From contig CANQGQ010000006.1 in NCBI GenBank assembly GCA_947623305.1, positions 86,967 through 150,966 on the forward strand: a stretch of 64,000 nt of DNA, read 5' to 3'. The position numbers were made by a program, and so were the translations under genes. This document shows positions 32,876 to 41,776 of the stretch, piece after piece (position 1 is the first letter of the stretch; every line of letters begins with the position of its first letter). Under the pieces are notes generated by a model that was not told the DNA's origin, ran no database searches, and saw nothing but the letters and a program-made list of their open reading frames with translations. This DNA comes from an uncultured Alistipes sp. (lineage in GTDB: Bacteria; Bacteroidota; Bacteroidia; Bacteroidales; Rikenellaceae).

Positions 32876-34186
32876 TCAGTTATCCAACCGCACGATATGC
32901 GCTCCGAGACGGTTCAGCCGACCGTCGATGTCCTTGTATCCGCGGTCGATCTGGTCGATATTCTGAATCGTCGAAGTCCCTTCCGCCGACATTGCGGCAA
33001 TCAGCAGCGCCACGCCCGCACGGATATCCGGCGAGGTCATGCGCGTGGCCCGCAGCCGATGTTCGTGATCGTGGCCGATGACCGTCGCGCGGTGGGGGTC
33101 GCACAGGATGATTTGCGCCCCCATGTCGATCAACTTATCGACGAAGAACAGGCGGCTTTCGAACATCTTCTGATGGATGAGCACCGCGCCTTTCGCTTGC
33201 GTGGCGACCACTAAGAAGATCGAAAGCAGGTCGGGCGTCAGCCCGGGCCAGGGCGCATCGGCGATGGTCATGATCGACCCGTCGATGAAAGTTTCGATAC
33301 GATAGTGATCCTGTTCCGGAACGTAGATGTCGTCGCCCCGTTGTTCGAACCGGATGCCCATGCGCGCGAATTGGGCCGGAATGATGCCCAGATTTTCGTA
33401 GGAGACGTTTCGGATCGTCAACTCCGAGCGGGTCATGGCGGCCATGCCGATGAAACTGCCGACTTCGATCATATCGGGCAGCAGCGTATGTTCCGTGCTT
33501 CCGAGCGATTCGACGCCTTCGATGGTCAGCAGGTTCGAGGCGATGCCCGAGATGCGGGCGCCCATGCGGTTGAGCATCTTGCAAAGTTGTTGCAGATAGG
33601 GTTCGCAGGCGGCGTTGTAGATCGTCGTCGTGCCTTTGGTCAGGGCGGCGGCCATCACGATATTGGCCGTGCCGGTTACCGAGGCTTCGTCCAACAGCAT
33701 GTAGGTGCCGTGCAGATCGTGGCCTTCGACCACGAAAAATTCGTCGGCGACATCGAAATCGAATCGGGCTCCCAATTTCTGGAATCCCAGGAAGTGGGTA
33801 TCCAGTCTTCGCCGGCCGATTTTGTCGCCGCCCGGCTTGGGGATGTAACCCACGCCGAAACGGGCCAGCATCGGGCCGATGAGCATGACCGAGCCGCGCA
33901 GTTTGGTGCAACGTTGGCGATAGTCTTCGCTGCGCAGGTAGTCGAAGTCGATTTCACGGGCCCGGAACGTATAGGTATCTTCGGCGGGATGTTCCACTTC
34001 GACGCCCATGCGACGCAGCAGTTCGATGAGTTGCAGGACATCGAGAATCTGGGGCACGTTGTGTACGATGACCCGTTCGGGGGTCAGCAGGGTCGCACAA
34101 AGGATTTGCAGCGCCTCGTTTTTGGCGCCTTGCGGGGTGATCGTCCCGTGAAGTCGGTGGCCTCCTTCGACTTTGAATACTGCCAT
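32876..34186 (-). CDS. murA: UDP-N-acetylglucosamine 1-carboxyvinyltransferase
   Basis: 436 residues; first committed step of peptidoglycan synthesis, transferring enolpyruvate from PEP to UDP-GlcNAc in the cytoplasm. Family motifs include HGTITPQGAKNEALQ at the start (Lys22), IGPMLARFGVGYIPKPGG and GTANIVMAAALTKG. The catalytic loop reads PGGDKIGRR: Asp121 stands where E. coli MurA has the fosfomycin target Cys115. Aspartate at this position is known in naturally fosfomycin-insensitive MurA proteins. The gene is divergent from rpmH and has a TAACTTTG -7 element at 34234-34241. Confidence 0.95.
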   Translation of the reverse strand: MAVFKVEGGHRLHGTITPQGAKNEALQILCATLLTPERVIVHNVPQILDVLQLIELLRRMGVEVEHPAEDTYTFRAREIDFDYLRSEDYRQRCTKLRGSVMLIGPMLARFGVGYIPKPGGDKIGRRRLDTHFLGFQKLGARFDFDVADEFFVVEGHDLHGTYMLLDEASVTGTANIVMAAALTKGTTTIYNAACEPYLQQLCKMLNRMGARISGIASNLLTIEGVESLGSTEHTLLPDMIEVGSFIGMAAMTRSELTIRNVSYENLGIIPAQFARMGIRFEQRGDDIYVPEQDHYRIETFIDGSIMTIADAPWPGLTPDLLSIFLVVATQAKGAVLIHQKMFESRLFFVDKLIDMGAQIILCDPHRATVIGHDHEHRLRATRMTSPDIRAGVALLIAAMSAEGTSTIQNIDQIDRGYKDIDGRLNRLGAHIVRLDN

Positions 34187-34233
34187 AACGCTGTTCGAAT
34201 GCTTTTCGGAACCGTTCGGTTCGGTCTTGTTGA

Positions 34234-34241
34234 CAAAGTTA
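34234..34241 (-). promoter_or_regulatory. -7 element TAACTTTG of murA
   Basis: Exact TAnnTTTG on the minus strand, about 48 bp upstream of the murA start. A matching -33 is not evident. Confidence 0.5.
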
Positions 34242-34293
34242 ACAACATTTCGTGCTTTTTTCCGCTTTCGGGGAATTTTTTCGCGAAAAATTT

Positions 34294-34322
34294 TTGCGGT
34301 TGATTTTTTTATTGTACTTTTG
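34294..34322 (+). promoter_or_regulatory. Promoter of rpmH
   Basis: TTG (34294-34296), 18-bp AT-rich spacer, TACTTTTG (34315-34322). It lies about 113 bp upstream of rpmH and is arranged divergently with the murA promoter. Confidence 0.65.
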
Positions 34323-34435
34323 CAATCCGGTGATTTGGCGGTTGGGCCAGCATGATTTTACAGCGCAGTGCGTTCGGTAAATTCGCGGTTCTCCGTCCGA
34401 AAAGAGTGGAAAAACAATAAAAACAGAGGATAGCT

Positions 34436-34603
34436 ATGGCAATGAAGAGAACCTACCAGCCGTCGCGTCGGAAACGGATCAACAAACACGGATTCCGTCA
34501 GCGCATGGCTACGGCCGAGGGTCGTAAGGTATTGGCGGCACGTCGTGCCAAAGGTCGTAAGAAGTTGACCGTATCGGACGAATCGACGTTCAAGTACGCA
34601 TAA
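34436..34603 (+). CDS. rpmH: 50S ribosomal protein L34
   Basis: 55 residues, [20 protein letters not shown] at the start, followed by the invariant [19 protein letters not shown] pattern. A short acidic tail ([10 protein letters not shown]) is typical of Bacteroidota L34, which is longer than the ~46-residue E. coli protein. It lies on the plus strand, divergent from murA. No rnpA or dnaA is next to it, unlike the classical arrangement. A terminator follows at 34628-34660. Confidence 0.97.
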   Translation: MAMKRTYQPSRRKRINKHGFRQRMATAEGRKVLAARRAKGRKKLTVSDESTFKYA

Positions 34604-34627
34604 ATTTCGCACGACACATGAAGGATG

Positions 34628-34660
34628 AAAGCCGACCCAGCAAGGTCGGCTTTTCTTTTT
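34628..34660 (+). terminator. Rho-independent terminator after rpmH
   Basis: Stem AAAGCCGACC (34628-34637) / GGTCGGCTTT (34644-34653), six-base loop, then TCTTTTT. It lies 10 bp upstream of the GNAT start codon. Confidence 0.88.
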
Positions 34661-34670
34661 AGAAGGTAAT

Positions 34671-35219
34671 ATGAACGATGACTTGATTTCCGATCGCTTG
34701 TTTTTGCGGCCTTGGCGCATCGACGACGCCGAAACGTTGTATGAATTGGCGCGGGATGAACGGGTTGGGCCGGCTGCCGGTTGGCTACCTCATCGGTCGC
34801 CGGAGGAGAGTGCCGAGGTAATCCGTTCGGTGTTCAGCGCACCGGAGACTTATGCCGTGGTGTTGCGCGATACGGAACGCATCATCGGGTGTATCGGATT
34901 GATGGGGGCCGATGCGAGCAACTTTGCCATTTCTTCCAGCGAAGCGGAGGTCGGATATTGGCTCGGGGTGCCTTATTGGGGTCAAGGGTTGATGCCCGAG
35001 GCCTTGCGGTTGTTGATGCGTCGGGCTTTCGAGACGTTGGGATATTCCGCCTTGTGGTGCGGTTGGTTCGACGGCAACACCCGATCGGAACGAGTGCAGA
35101 AGAAGTGCGGATTCCGTTATCTCCGTACCGAGCGCGACCGGATATGGCCGCTTACGGGTGTAGTTCGGACGCAGCACATCAGTCGCATCACGCGCTCAGA
35201 ATTTTTATTAGCGCGATAG
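34671..35219 (+). CDS. GNAT-family N-acetyltransferase (RimJ/RimL-like)
   Basis: 182 residues. The start (SDRLFLRPWRIDDAETLYEL) and the acetyl-CoA loop region (YWLGVPYWGQGLMPEALRLL) are those of the RimJ/RimL branch, which acetylates N-termini or small amines. An AGAAGG stretch precedes the ATG at good spacing. The last six codons (EFLLAR stop) are read through TTTTTATTAGCGCGATAG, the opening of a mosaic intergenic repeat, so the repeat supplies the C-terminus and the stop. The substrate is not predictable. Confidence 0.85.
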   Translation: MNDDLISDRLFLRPWRIDDAETLYELARDERVGPAAGWLPHRSPEESAEVIRSVFSAPETYAVVLRDTERIIGCIGLMGADASNFAISSSEAEVGYWLGVPYWGQGLMPEALRLLMRRAFETLGYSALWCGWFDGNTRSERVQKKCGFRYLRTERDRIWPLTGVVRTQHISRITRSEFLLAR

Positions 35220-35612
35220 ACGCTCGTTCTGCTTTTCAACGCTTTCTCCGCTGCCCACCGTTTTGTAAAGGGTTGGTTGCGACCACAACGTTTATAAACC
35301 GATTAACGGTTTATCGCATAGGGAACACCTTCTAATAAAAGGCGCGGGGCGAAGACTGCGGAGGACGCCAGCGGCGGGCCTCCGCGGGCGGAGTCTTCGG
35401 CCCGCGCGGCTCGGAGAGCCGCTTTTTCATTTTCTGGTACGGATCACAACGTTATCAAAAAACAGCGGGTAGCAAAGATGACTTTGCCAAGCACAGTAGC
35501 GCGCTACTGCATAAGGAACCCCGTTCAAACGGGACGCATAGGGAACTGCTTTCAAAAGCAGCGGTGGGCAGCGAAGATAACGGTCGAAAGCAAGATGACG
35601 ATCTACCGCATT
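35200..35612. repeat. Large mosaic intergenic repeat block (GNAT to DUF4924)
   Basis: No separate gene lies in this 383-bp gap. Successive modules: TTTTTATTAGCGCGATAGAC at the GNAT stop; a degenerate core (TCCGCTGCCCACCGTTTTG); TTCTAATAAAAGGCGCGGGG; the hairpin module GAAGACTGCGGAGGACGCC with a nearby partner GGCGGAGTCTTCGG; CGCGCGGCTCGGAGAGCCGC; CTGGTACGGATCACAACGTT; AACCCCGTTCAAACGGG; GAACTGCTTTCAAAAGCAGC; and an inverted 45-bp core (35567-35611). The block ends inside the 3' end of the DUF4924 gene. Confidence 0.85.
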
Positions 35613-36154
35613 AATAATAGTTCGCCACGTTCGACCTTTCCGTGGAGGGCGGAGAGTTCGGCGATTACGGGCGAGATGAATTCGAGCGTGTCCGTTACGG
35701 CCGATTTTCCGCCTTCGCCCTTGATGCGATAGAGCATCGCCGCATAGAGGGCTCGGAAACAGAGTTCCGTATCGTTCATGCCCGGATTGCCGATGATCGC
35801 TCGTAAACGCGGCAGCTCCGGTTCCAGTTTCGCATAGGTGGCGCGATAGTGGGCGCCGGACGGATCGCGCAGCAGTTGCAAATGGAGATCATGCAGATCA
35901 GTTATCAGGTGCAGCGTGTGTTCCAGATGGCCTTTTTCCTCTTTGCCCTCCTGGCGCAGCAGGTTAGCCAGATCCATGTACCACATCAAAAAGACCGATT
36001 TCCGTTCTTCCGACAAATCCTTGCGCGGGGCCACCAACTGTGAATAAATAGCCTCCGGACTGAATTGCAAGGCTCGGAGCAGGTCTTCCAACTGCCAGAG
36101 ATAGAGAATGTATTCGGCGATGTTCTCGCGCCGTTTGGCTTGTGCGATGTCCAT
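35603..36154 (-). CDS. DUF4924 family protein
   Basis: 183 residues, all-helical, soluble. It begins MDIAQAKRRENIAEYILYLW and contains LEDLLRALQF and FLMWYMDLANLLRQEGKEEKGH, which I recognise as the Bacteroidota-specific DUF4924 pattern. Function is unknown. It is 12 bp downstream of the TonB-C protein and at the end of the phosphate-transporter operon. Its last codons (ELLLMR stop) come from TTATTAATGCGGTAG of the adjacent repeat, a second case of a repeat supplying a coding end. Confidence 0.8.
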   Translation of the reverse strand: MDIAQAKRRENIAEYILYLWQLEDLLRALQFSPEAIYSQLVAPRKDLSEERKSVFLMWYMDLANLLRQEGKEEKGHLEHTLHLITDLHDLHLQLLRDPSGAHYRATYAKLEPELPRLRAIIGNPGMNDTELCFRALYAAMLYRIKGEGGKSAVTDTLEFISPVIAELSALHGKVERGELLLMR

Positions 36155-36166
36155 GTTTCGAGATGA

Positions 36167-36913
36167 TTAGTAGTGCGTGTGAAATAAGATTGGGAGCGTG
36201 TATTTGACTCGCACGAATTCTCCGTTCTGGATTCCCGGCGTCCAATTCGGGGCCGAACGCACGACCCGCAAACTCTCCCGCGTGAAATCGGGATGGTTCG
36301 ATTCGAGCAACTCGAGGTTGTCGACCGAGCCGTCCTTTTCGACTACGAACGAAAGGACGATTTTTCCCGATATTCGTTGTTTCAGCGCTTCTGGCGGAAA
36401 GTTCGTGTGTTCGATAATCCATTTTCGAAATGTTTGCAGGTTTCCGCCCAAAAACATCGGCATTTGACGGACGCACACCGTAGTATCTTTGTTATCGAAC
36501 TGAACCGTAAGACGCTGCTCCACTCTCGCGGGTTGCTTTCGGCTGCGGCCGGGTTCCCAGCACTCGGAGCGTTTCAGCACACGAATCACCTCGTCTGATA
36601 GTCTCTCGTCGGAAGTTTCGATTTGCACGTCGCCCAACGTACCGTCCGTTTCGACCACGAATCGCAGGTTTACGTCTCCGCCGACGCCGGCGGCTATCGC
36701 TTCTTGCGGATAGTGTAACTCCTCGTACATCCAACCGGTGAATCGCTCGATGCCGCCGTTCTGATAGGTCGGCATTTGTTTTACGTGGGTGTAGACTGTG
36801 GTGTCCGGTTGATTCGGGGCCGGTTGTCGGGCGAAGATCGGCTGCATCGGAATCATACCCGCAAGTGCCAGCATCCATCGCAACCCATTCGGAAAAAAGG
36901 AGTTCCGTATCAT
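36167..36913 (-). CDS. Exported protein with two TonB C-terminal-like domains
   Basis: 248 residues. A signal-anchor or signal peptide (LRWMLALAGMIPMQPIFA, ~11-28) is followed by two tandem TonB_C-type repeats of ~95 residues: VNLRFVVETDGTLGDVQIET...RVLKRSECWEPG and IVLSFVVEKDGSVDNLELLE...RVVRSAPNWTPG. There is no proline-rich periplasm-spanning segment. It may therefore be a soluble or single-anchor periplasmic protein rather than a working energy transducer. It is 13 bp downstream of the phosphate transporter and 12 bp upstream of DUF4924. Confidence 0.78.
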   Translation of the reverse strand: MIRNSFFPNGLRWMLALAGMIPMQPIFARQPAPNQPDTTVYTHVKQMPTYQNGGIERFTGWMYEELHYPQEAIAAGVGGDVNLRFVVETDGTLGDVQIETSDERLSDEVIRVLKRSECWEPGRSRKQPARVEQRLTVQFDNKDTTVCVRQMPMFLGGNLQTFRKWIIEHTNFPPEALKQRISGKIVLSFVVEKDGSVDNLELLESNHPDFTRESLRVVRSAPNWTPGIQNGEFVRVKYTLPILFHTHY

Positions 36914-36926
36914 AGCCCTTTCCGGT

Positions 36927-39182
36927 TTACTCGCGTACGTCCGCCTGCGGTTTGATCCACGTCGTGGAGCCCGCCGTACGGTGGTTGAGGAAGTATTGTT
37001 GCGATTTCAGCAGGTTGCGCGATTGGAGCACCATGTTTTTCGTCTCGGTGAGAATCGTCAGATAGAGCATCGAGGCCTTCGTGTTCGAGCGGGCTTCGTT
37101 GATGCGTGTCAGCTCCGACTTGATGGCTTCGGCGATCGACTCGAACAGTTGATCGCGCAGCGCGAGCACCATTTCGATGTCCGTAAAATCGCCCGTACGC
37201 AGCATGACGTTAATGTGGCGGTAGATGGATTCCACATCGTCGTTGATCGACATCAAGTCTTTCGCTTGCTCTTTCGAAAGGCCTTCGTGGTTGTTGTCGA
37301 TGTGCTCGAATGCCGGCCGCGTGATGTGCAGCAGCGCCTTGGTCATTTCGTTCAGATAGTCCACGATCTGCACATAATAGTGGGCCGTGTTGACATCGCT
37401 CGTTTGCAGATGTTTGAGCGTAGGCAGCAGCGTGTACTTGCGTTCGCGCGATTGATAGAACAGGTCGTTGGCCTCCTTGACCATGTTGCGCAGCTCCTTG
37501 CGGTTCTCCTTCATGACGGCCAGCAGCGTGCGGTCGTAGATCTTCGTCGCGCACTCCATCGTCGTACAGACTTCGTTGCGCAGGCTGAGGATGACCTCCT
37601 CGAGCGTGTTTTGTTGCGGTTTGTGTTGCGATGCTGTCTCCTCTTTGCCCTTCTTAGAAAAATTGCTGCGGATCAGCATCCAGCCGCAAAGCAATGTTAC
37701 GATGATGAATGCGGGCAGTTTGCCGTAGATCAATACGAGCCCTACGACGAATGCGATCAGAAAACCGCCTAAGGCTGTGATGAACCATCCGGCGACCACC
37801 GTCGTTACGCCTGATATGCGATAAACGGCGCTTTCGCGGCCCCACGCACGGTCGGCGAGCGACGAGCCCATCGCGACCATGAAACAGACATAGGTGGTGG
37901 ACAAGGGCAGTTTGAGCGACGTCGCCAGCGAAATCAGCAAGGCCGAGGTGGTCAGATTGACCGTTGCGCGGATCATGTCGTACGGGGCGCCGCTGTGTTC
38001 GACATCCTCGAATTCGAATCGGCGGGCGATAGCCTCGCGAATGCGTTGGGGGATGGTTCGTTCCAGTCCGGCATTGATGTTGAGCGCGATCCGGACGATG
38101 GTGCGCGAGAATACCGACGAGCCGTACTGTTCGCCTTCGCCTTCCTCCTGCGACGAAAGCGACAGCTCGGTTTGCGTAACGTGCATCGCCTTTTTCGAAG
38201 TCCAGAGCGTGAAGATCATCACCGAGCCGGCACCCAGCAGGATGAAGAAGTTGGCCGGTACGTTTTCGGCCAGCGCGCCCATCGTCATGGTCGTGTCGCC
38301 CGCTTGACGGGCGATGCCATAGGCATCGAATCCGGCCACCGGCACACCGATGAAGTTCACCAGGTCGTTGCCGGCGAAGGCCAGTGCCAGGGCGAAGGTA
38401 CCCGACAGGATGGTGATGCGCAGGATATTGATTTTGAATCGTTGCACTAAGTAGAGCAGCAGCGAACAGATCACCCAGCAGATGAAGAGCGAAAGTAGCA
38501 GGTGCTGTTCGACGAAGGCGATGGCCGTGTGGTCGGCGAGCATGCCCTTCAGCCCTTTGAATACGGCGAAGTAGATGATGGCCGTCAGCGAAGCGCCGCA
38601 CCAGAGCGAGCCGTAGCGGCGGAACACGGCCATGTAACGGAACGAGAAGATGAGCCGTGAAACGTACATCACCAAAGTGCCGCATGTGAACGCGATGACG
38701 ACCGACAGCAAGATGGCCGAAACGATACCCATGGCGCGCGAAGTGTTGATGAAGTTGCCTAACGAGCTGATGGTGAGTTCCGGATCGGCGGATATTTTGA
38801 AGGCCGACACAGCGATGGCCGAGCCCAACAGACAGAAGATCAACGATACGGTCGTCGAGGTGGGGAGTCCCCACGAGTTGTAGAGGTCGAGCAGGATGAC
38901 ATTGGCGAACATGACGCCGAGATAGAGGATCATGACCTCGTGGAACGAGAACATGCCCGGATTGAACATGCCGCTGCGGGCGACCTCCATCATGCCGCTC
39001 GAAGTGATGACGCCCACGAGGATGCCGATCGAAGCGACCAGCAGAATGGTGCGCATCGTGGCCGCCTTGGAGCCGAGGGCCGAATTGAGGAAATTGACGG
39101 CATCGTTCGTAACGCCGACGAAGAGGCCGGTGATTGCGAGGATTGCCAGAATGCCGATGATTACGGTGTAGAATTCACTCAT
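36927..39182 (-). CDS. Pit-family inorganic phosphate transporter with PhoU-like C-terminal domain
   Basis: 751 residues. The N-terminal PHO4/Pit half-repeat has the signature GVTNDAVNFLNSALGSKAAT and LYNSWGLPTSTTVSL. The second half-repeat has AFAGNDLVNFIGVPVAG and ATSLKLPLSTTYVCFMVAMG. About twelve membrane segments are visible. Residues ~530-730 form a cytoplasmic helical bundle of the PhoU/DUF47 kind (NELRNMVKEANDLFYQSRE-like helices), expected to gate or sense. It couples phosphate uptake to H+ or Na+. It heads a three-gene operon with the TonB-C protein and DUF4924. A TAAATTTG element lies at 39206-39213. Confidence 0.92.
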   Translation of the reverse strand: MSEFYTVIIGILAILAITGLFVGVTNDAVNFLNSALGSKAATMRTILLVASIGILVGVITSSGMMEVARSGMFNPGMFSFHEVMILYLGVMFANVILLDLYNSWGLPTSTTVSLIFCLLGSAIAVSAFKISADPELTISSLGNFINTSRAMGIVSAILLSVVIAFTCGTLVMYVSRLIFSFRYMAVFRRYGSLWCGASLTAIIYFAVFKGLKGMLADHTAIAFVEQHLLLSLFICWVICSLLLYLVQRFKINILRITILSGTFALALAFAGNDLVNFIGVPVAGFDAYGIARQAGDTTMTMGALAENVPANFFILLGAGSVMIFTLWTSKKAMHVTQTELSLSSQEEGEGEQYGSSVFSRTIVRIALNINAGLERTIPQRIREAIARRFEFEDVEHSGAPYDMIRATVNLTTSALLISLATSLKLPLSTTYVCFMVAMGSSLADRAWGRESAVYRISGVTTVVAGWFITALGGFLIAFVVGLVLIYGKLPAFIIVTLLCGWMLIRSNFSKKGKEETASQHKPQQNTLEEVILSLRNEVCTTMECATKIYDRTLLAVMKENRKELRNMVKEANDLFYQSRERKYTLLPTLKHLQTSDVNTAHYYVQIVDYLNEMTKALLHITRPAFEHIDNNHEGLSKEQAKDLMSINDDVESIYRHINVMLRTGDFTDIEMVLALRDQLFESIAEAIKSELTRINEARSNTKASMLYLTILTETKNMVLQSRNLLKSQQYFLNHRTAGSTTWIKPQADVRE

Positions 39183-39205
39183 ACATTGTTCGGTAGGAAA
39201 TCGAA

Positions 39206-39213
39206 CAAATTTA
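39206..39213 (-). promoter_or_regulatory. -7 element TAAATTTG of the phosphate-transporter operon
   Basis: Exact TAnnTTTG on the minus strand, about 24 bp before the start codon. No clear -33 TTG. Confidence 0.45.
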
Positions 39214-39267
39214 AGGCTTTTTTTTCGATGTCGTCGGTCTCTCCTGCATTGTTAACGTTAATTTAAC

Positions 39268-39455
39268 ATTCTTATTAGCGCGCCGCTTTTGAAAGCGGTT
39301 CCCGATGCGTTGGAATGTTTTCGGTGTTTTCGAACGACTTCTTTGCTACCGACCGTTTTGCCTAAAAATGATGCGACCCAATGGGCCGCGCGGGACGAAG
39401 ACTGCGGAGGCCCGCCTATTGGCGTCCTCCGCAGTCTTCGTCCCGCCAATTTTGA
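39268..39455. repeat. Mosaic intergenic repeat block (phosphate operon to TlpA gene)
   Basis: This 352-bp gap has no gene. It contains TTCTTATTAGCGCGCCGCTT, an AAAGCGG element, a degenerate core ending TTTGCTACCGACCGTTTTG, CCCAATGGGCCGCGCGGGAC, and a long hairpin. In the hairpin GGGACGAAGACTGCGGAGG (39398-39416) pairs with CCTCCGCAGTCTTCGTCCC (39427-39445), a 19-bp stem. The same arm sequence occurs at 35.36 kb. Confidence 0.85.
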
Positions 39456-39469
39456 AAGTAGCTATATAA

Positions 39470-39504
39470 CGAACAAGCGAGGCTGTAAAGACCTCGCTTG
39501 TTCG
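39470..39504 (-). terminator. Hairpin downstream of the TlpA-like gene
   Basis: 13-bp perfect stem CGAACAAGCGAGG / CCTCGCTTGTTCG with a nine-base loop, 30 bp past the stop of the TlpA-like gene on the minus strand. There is no good T run (TTATATAGC follows), so termination is likely but not certain. Confidence 0.6.
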
Positions 39505-39534
39505 TGCATCGGATGCAGTGGGCGGTCGCTTGAC

Positions 39535-40590
39535 TTATTCAGCCAGCAACTCGGCTACCTTTTCGTAAAGGTCCTCGCCGCGCAGGTTTTTTGCTACGAT
39601 CGTCCCTTGTGCGTCGATCAGGAAGTTCGACGGAATGCCTTGTACGGCATAGTCTTTGGCTGCCTGGTTGTCGAATCTGTTGAGTTCGCTCACGTGGATC
39701 CAGTCCATGCCGTTCTTCTCGATGGCTGCCAGCCAGTTGTCGCGATCCTTATCGAACGAGATGCCGTAGATTTCGAATCCTTTGTCGTGGAATGCCTCGT
39801 AGGTCTTCTTCAGATGGGGCACTTCCCCCATGCAGGGGCCGCACCACGAAGCCCAGAAATCCACCAGCGTATATTTGACGGCCGGATTTTCGATGACCGA
39901 CTTCAGCGTTACCGTTTCACCAGCGGCATTCGGTTGGGCTACGTCGATATAGGGTTTGCCTTCTTCGGTATTGATCTTCTTTTCAGCATGTTCTTTCAGC
40001 TTGGCCAGCAGATTGCTTGCTTGCAGTTCTGCGGGGAATTTTGCGATCTCGTTCAGCAGCTCCTGCCCCGTCATCCCGTAGCTTTTGTCCTGCAATATCA
40101 AGGCTCCCAAACAGTTGCTGATGTTGGCCTCGTAGGTGGTCTCGGTCAGGTCGCTGATCTCTTCTTCAATTGCATCGCGTCGTTCGTCTGTGGTCTCCGG
40201 TTTGCGGAACTCTTGGATCAGCGCCCTGCGGGCTTGGTTGTAGATTGCGAGTGCATCGTTCGACGGGGTGCCCGATACGACCGGCATATCCTCTTTTTCG
40301 GCTTGCACGATCCGGATGGTTCCGGGTTCGAGGAAGAACATCTGCGCGAAAGTCCGCGCATCTTCGCGCGAATCGGTGATGTAGCGGAGGCCCGGTTGGT
40401 CGACAACGCCATTGAAACGGAATACGCCCGCTTCGACCGTCGCCGAATCGAGCAGATTTTCGTCCCAATCGTAGAGATAGACCGTGCCTTCCAGTCCGGC
40501 AACGTTGCCTTCGATGACATACTTGTTCTTGTTGGAGGTGCAGGCGCAGAGCATAAGGGCCGTGGCTGCGAAAATCAAACTTTTTTTCAT
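39535..40590 (-). CDS. TlpA-like thioredoxin-fold lipoprotein with DUF4369 domain
   Basis: 351 residues. Lipobox LCAC with Cys17 indicates a lipid-anchored periplasmic protein. Residues ~22-110 are a beta-rich DUF4369-type domain (YVIEGNVAGLEGTVYLYDWD), followed by a helical linker. Residues ~215-350 are a TlpA/ResA thioredoxin fold with active site WASWCGPC (Cys250, Cys253) and cis-proline in QGIPSNFLI. It probably reduces or isomerises disulfides in exported proteins. It lies 8 bp downstream of lpxD on the same strand. This domain pair is common in gut Bacteroidota. Confidence 0.9.
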   Translation of the reverse strand: MKKSLIFAATALMLCACTSNKNKYVIEGNVAGLEGTVYLYDWDENLLDSATVEAGVFRFNGVVDQPGLRYITDSREDARTFAQMFFLEPGTIRIVQAEKEDMPVVSGTPSNDALAIYNQARRALIQEFRKPETTDERRDAIEEEISDLTETTYEANISNCLGALILQDKSYGMTGQELLNEIAKFPAELQASNLLAKLKEHAEKKINTEEGKPYIDVAQPNAAGETVTLKSVIENPAVKYTLVDFWASWCGPCMGEVPHLKKTYEAFHDKGFEIYGISFDKDRDNWLAAIEKNGMDWIHVSELNRFDNQAAKDYAVQGIPSNFLIDAQGTIVAKNLRGEDLYEKVAELLAE

Positions 40591-40598
40591 CTTGCTGC

Positions 40599-41633
40599 TT
40601 ATTTGTTTTGAAGTTCTTCGACGGTTTTGCGCAGTTCGCGCAGTTCGCGGGCGATTTCCGGCAATTTTTTGAAGACAGCTGCCGCACGATGATATTGCAT
40701 GCCTGGGAGGGCCGGATAGCCGAACCGGATTTCGTCATCGGGTACATCCTTGTCCAGACCGCTTTTCGAGCCGATTTTCACGCGATTGCCGATGGTTACG
40801 TGGTCGGCGATGCCCACCTGCCCCGCCAAGAAGCAGTTGCTGCCGACCTTCGACGTTCCGGCGATGCCGGTCTGGGCCGACGACACGGTGTTTTCGCCGA
40901 TCTGCACGTTGTGGCCGACCTGTACGAGGTTGTCCAATTTCACACCGCGACGGATGACGGTCGAATCGGTCTTTGCGCGGTCGATGCAGGTGTTGGCACC
41001 GATCTCGACATCATCCTCGATGACGACATTGCCCAATTGGGGGATTTTGTCGAATCCGCCCTCGGCATTGGGCATGAATCCGAATCCGTCGGCTCCGATG
41101 ACGGCACCGGCATGGAGGATGCAGCGTTTGCCGATGTGGCAGCCCTCGTAGATTTTCACGCCCGGGTAGAGGATGGTTCCTTCGCCGATGGTCGCGCCCG
41201 CTCCGATATAGACTTGCGGATAGATTTGGCATCCGTCGCCGACGGTGGCACCGGCCTCGATGACTGCGAAATCGCCGACGTAGCAGTCCGCTCCGATTTT
41301 CGCATCGGCAGCGATGGCGGCCCGTTCGCTGATTCCTTTGCGACGGGGTTTCGCGGCGTTGTACATCTCCAGCAGCTTGACTACGCAGGCTCCGGCGTTT
41401 TCGACCTTGATGAGCGTGGCCGCCACGGGCTGCGACGGCGTGAACGAGCGGTCGACCAATACGATGCTGGCACCGGTCTTATAGAGCCACGGTTCGTATT
41501 TGGGGTTGATCAGGTAAGCCAGCGAGCCGGCGGTTCCTCCCTCGATCGAGGAGACGGTGTGCACCGCGGCCGCTTTGTTTCCGATGATTTCGCCGCCGAG
41601 AAAACCGGCGATCATTTCAGCTGTAAATTCCAT
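40599..41633 (-). CDS. lpxD: UDP-3-O-acylglucosamine N-acyltransferase
   Basis: 344 residues from the ATG at 41631-41633 ([20 protein letters not shown]). An N-terminal uridine-binding domain (~1-105) is followed by a left-handed beta-helix of hexapeptide repeats ([20 protein letters not shown] onward). The catalytic histidine region is [22 protein letters not shown]-terminal helix ends in a coiled-coil-like tail ([15 protein letters not shown]). It adds the second acyl chain in lipid A synthesis using acyl-ACP. It is 8 bp upstream of the TlpA-like gene. lpxA and lpxC are not in the window. Start choice: the in-frame extension upstream lies in a repeat. Confidence 0.94.
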   Translation of the reverse strand: MEFTAEMIAGFLGGEIIGNKAAAVHTVSSIEGGTAGSLAYLINPKYEPWLYKTGASIVLVDRSFTPSQPVAATLIKVENAGACVVKLLEMYNAAKPRRKGISERAAIAADAKIGADCYVGDFAVIEAGATVGDGCQIYPQVYIGAGATIGEGTILYPGVKIYEGCHIGKRCILHAGAVIGADGFGFMPNAEGGFDKIPQLGNVVIEDDVEIGANTCIDRAKTDSTVIRRGVKLDNLVQVGHNVQIGENTVSSAQTGIAGTSKVGSNCFLAGQVGIADHVTIGNRVKIGSKSGLDKDVPDDEIRFGYPALPGMQYHRAAAVFKKLPEIARELRELRKTVEELQNK

Positions 41634-41770
41634 TTTTTTATTAACTGGTACGGGTCGCAAAGTCATTACGGGAATTAAAAATCCATCCGATTGCTTTCCC
41701 TCTTTTTAATTTATTAAGTGGTACGGGTCGCAAGGTGGTTACGGATATTGCCCGAATCGTTGCTTCCCCT
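41634..41770. repeat. Two GTACGGGTCGCAA repeat copies between coaD and lpxD
   Basis: Starting at the lpxD start codon: TTTTTTATTAACTGGTACGGGTCGCAA with AGTCATTACGGG (from 41635), then TTTATTAAGTGGTACGGGTCGCAAGG with TGGTTACGG (from 41708). The two units are 70 bp apart. A related single copy is at 52524. Confidence 0.75.
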
Positions 41771-41776
41771 CTGTTT

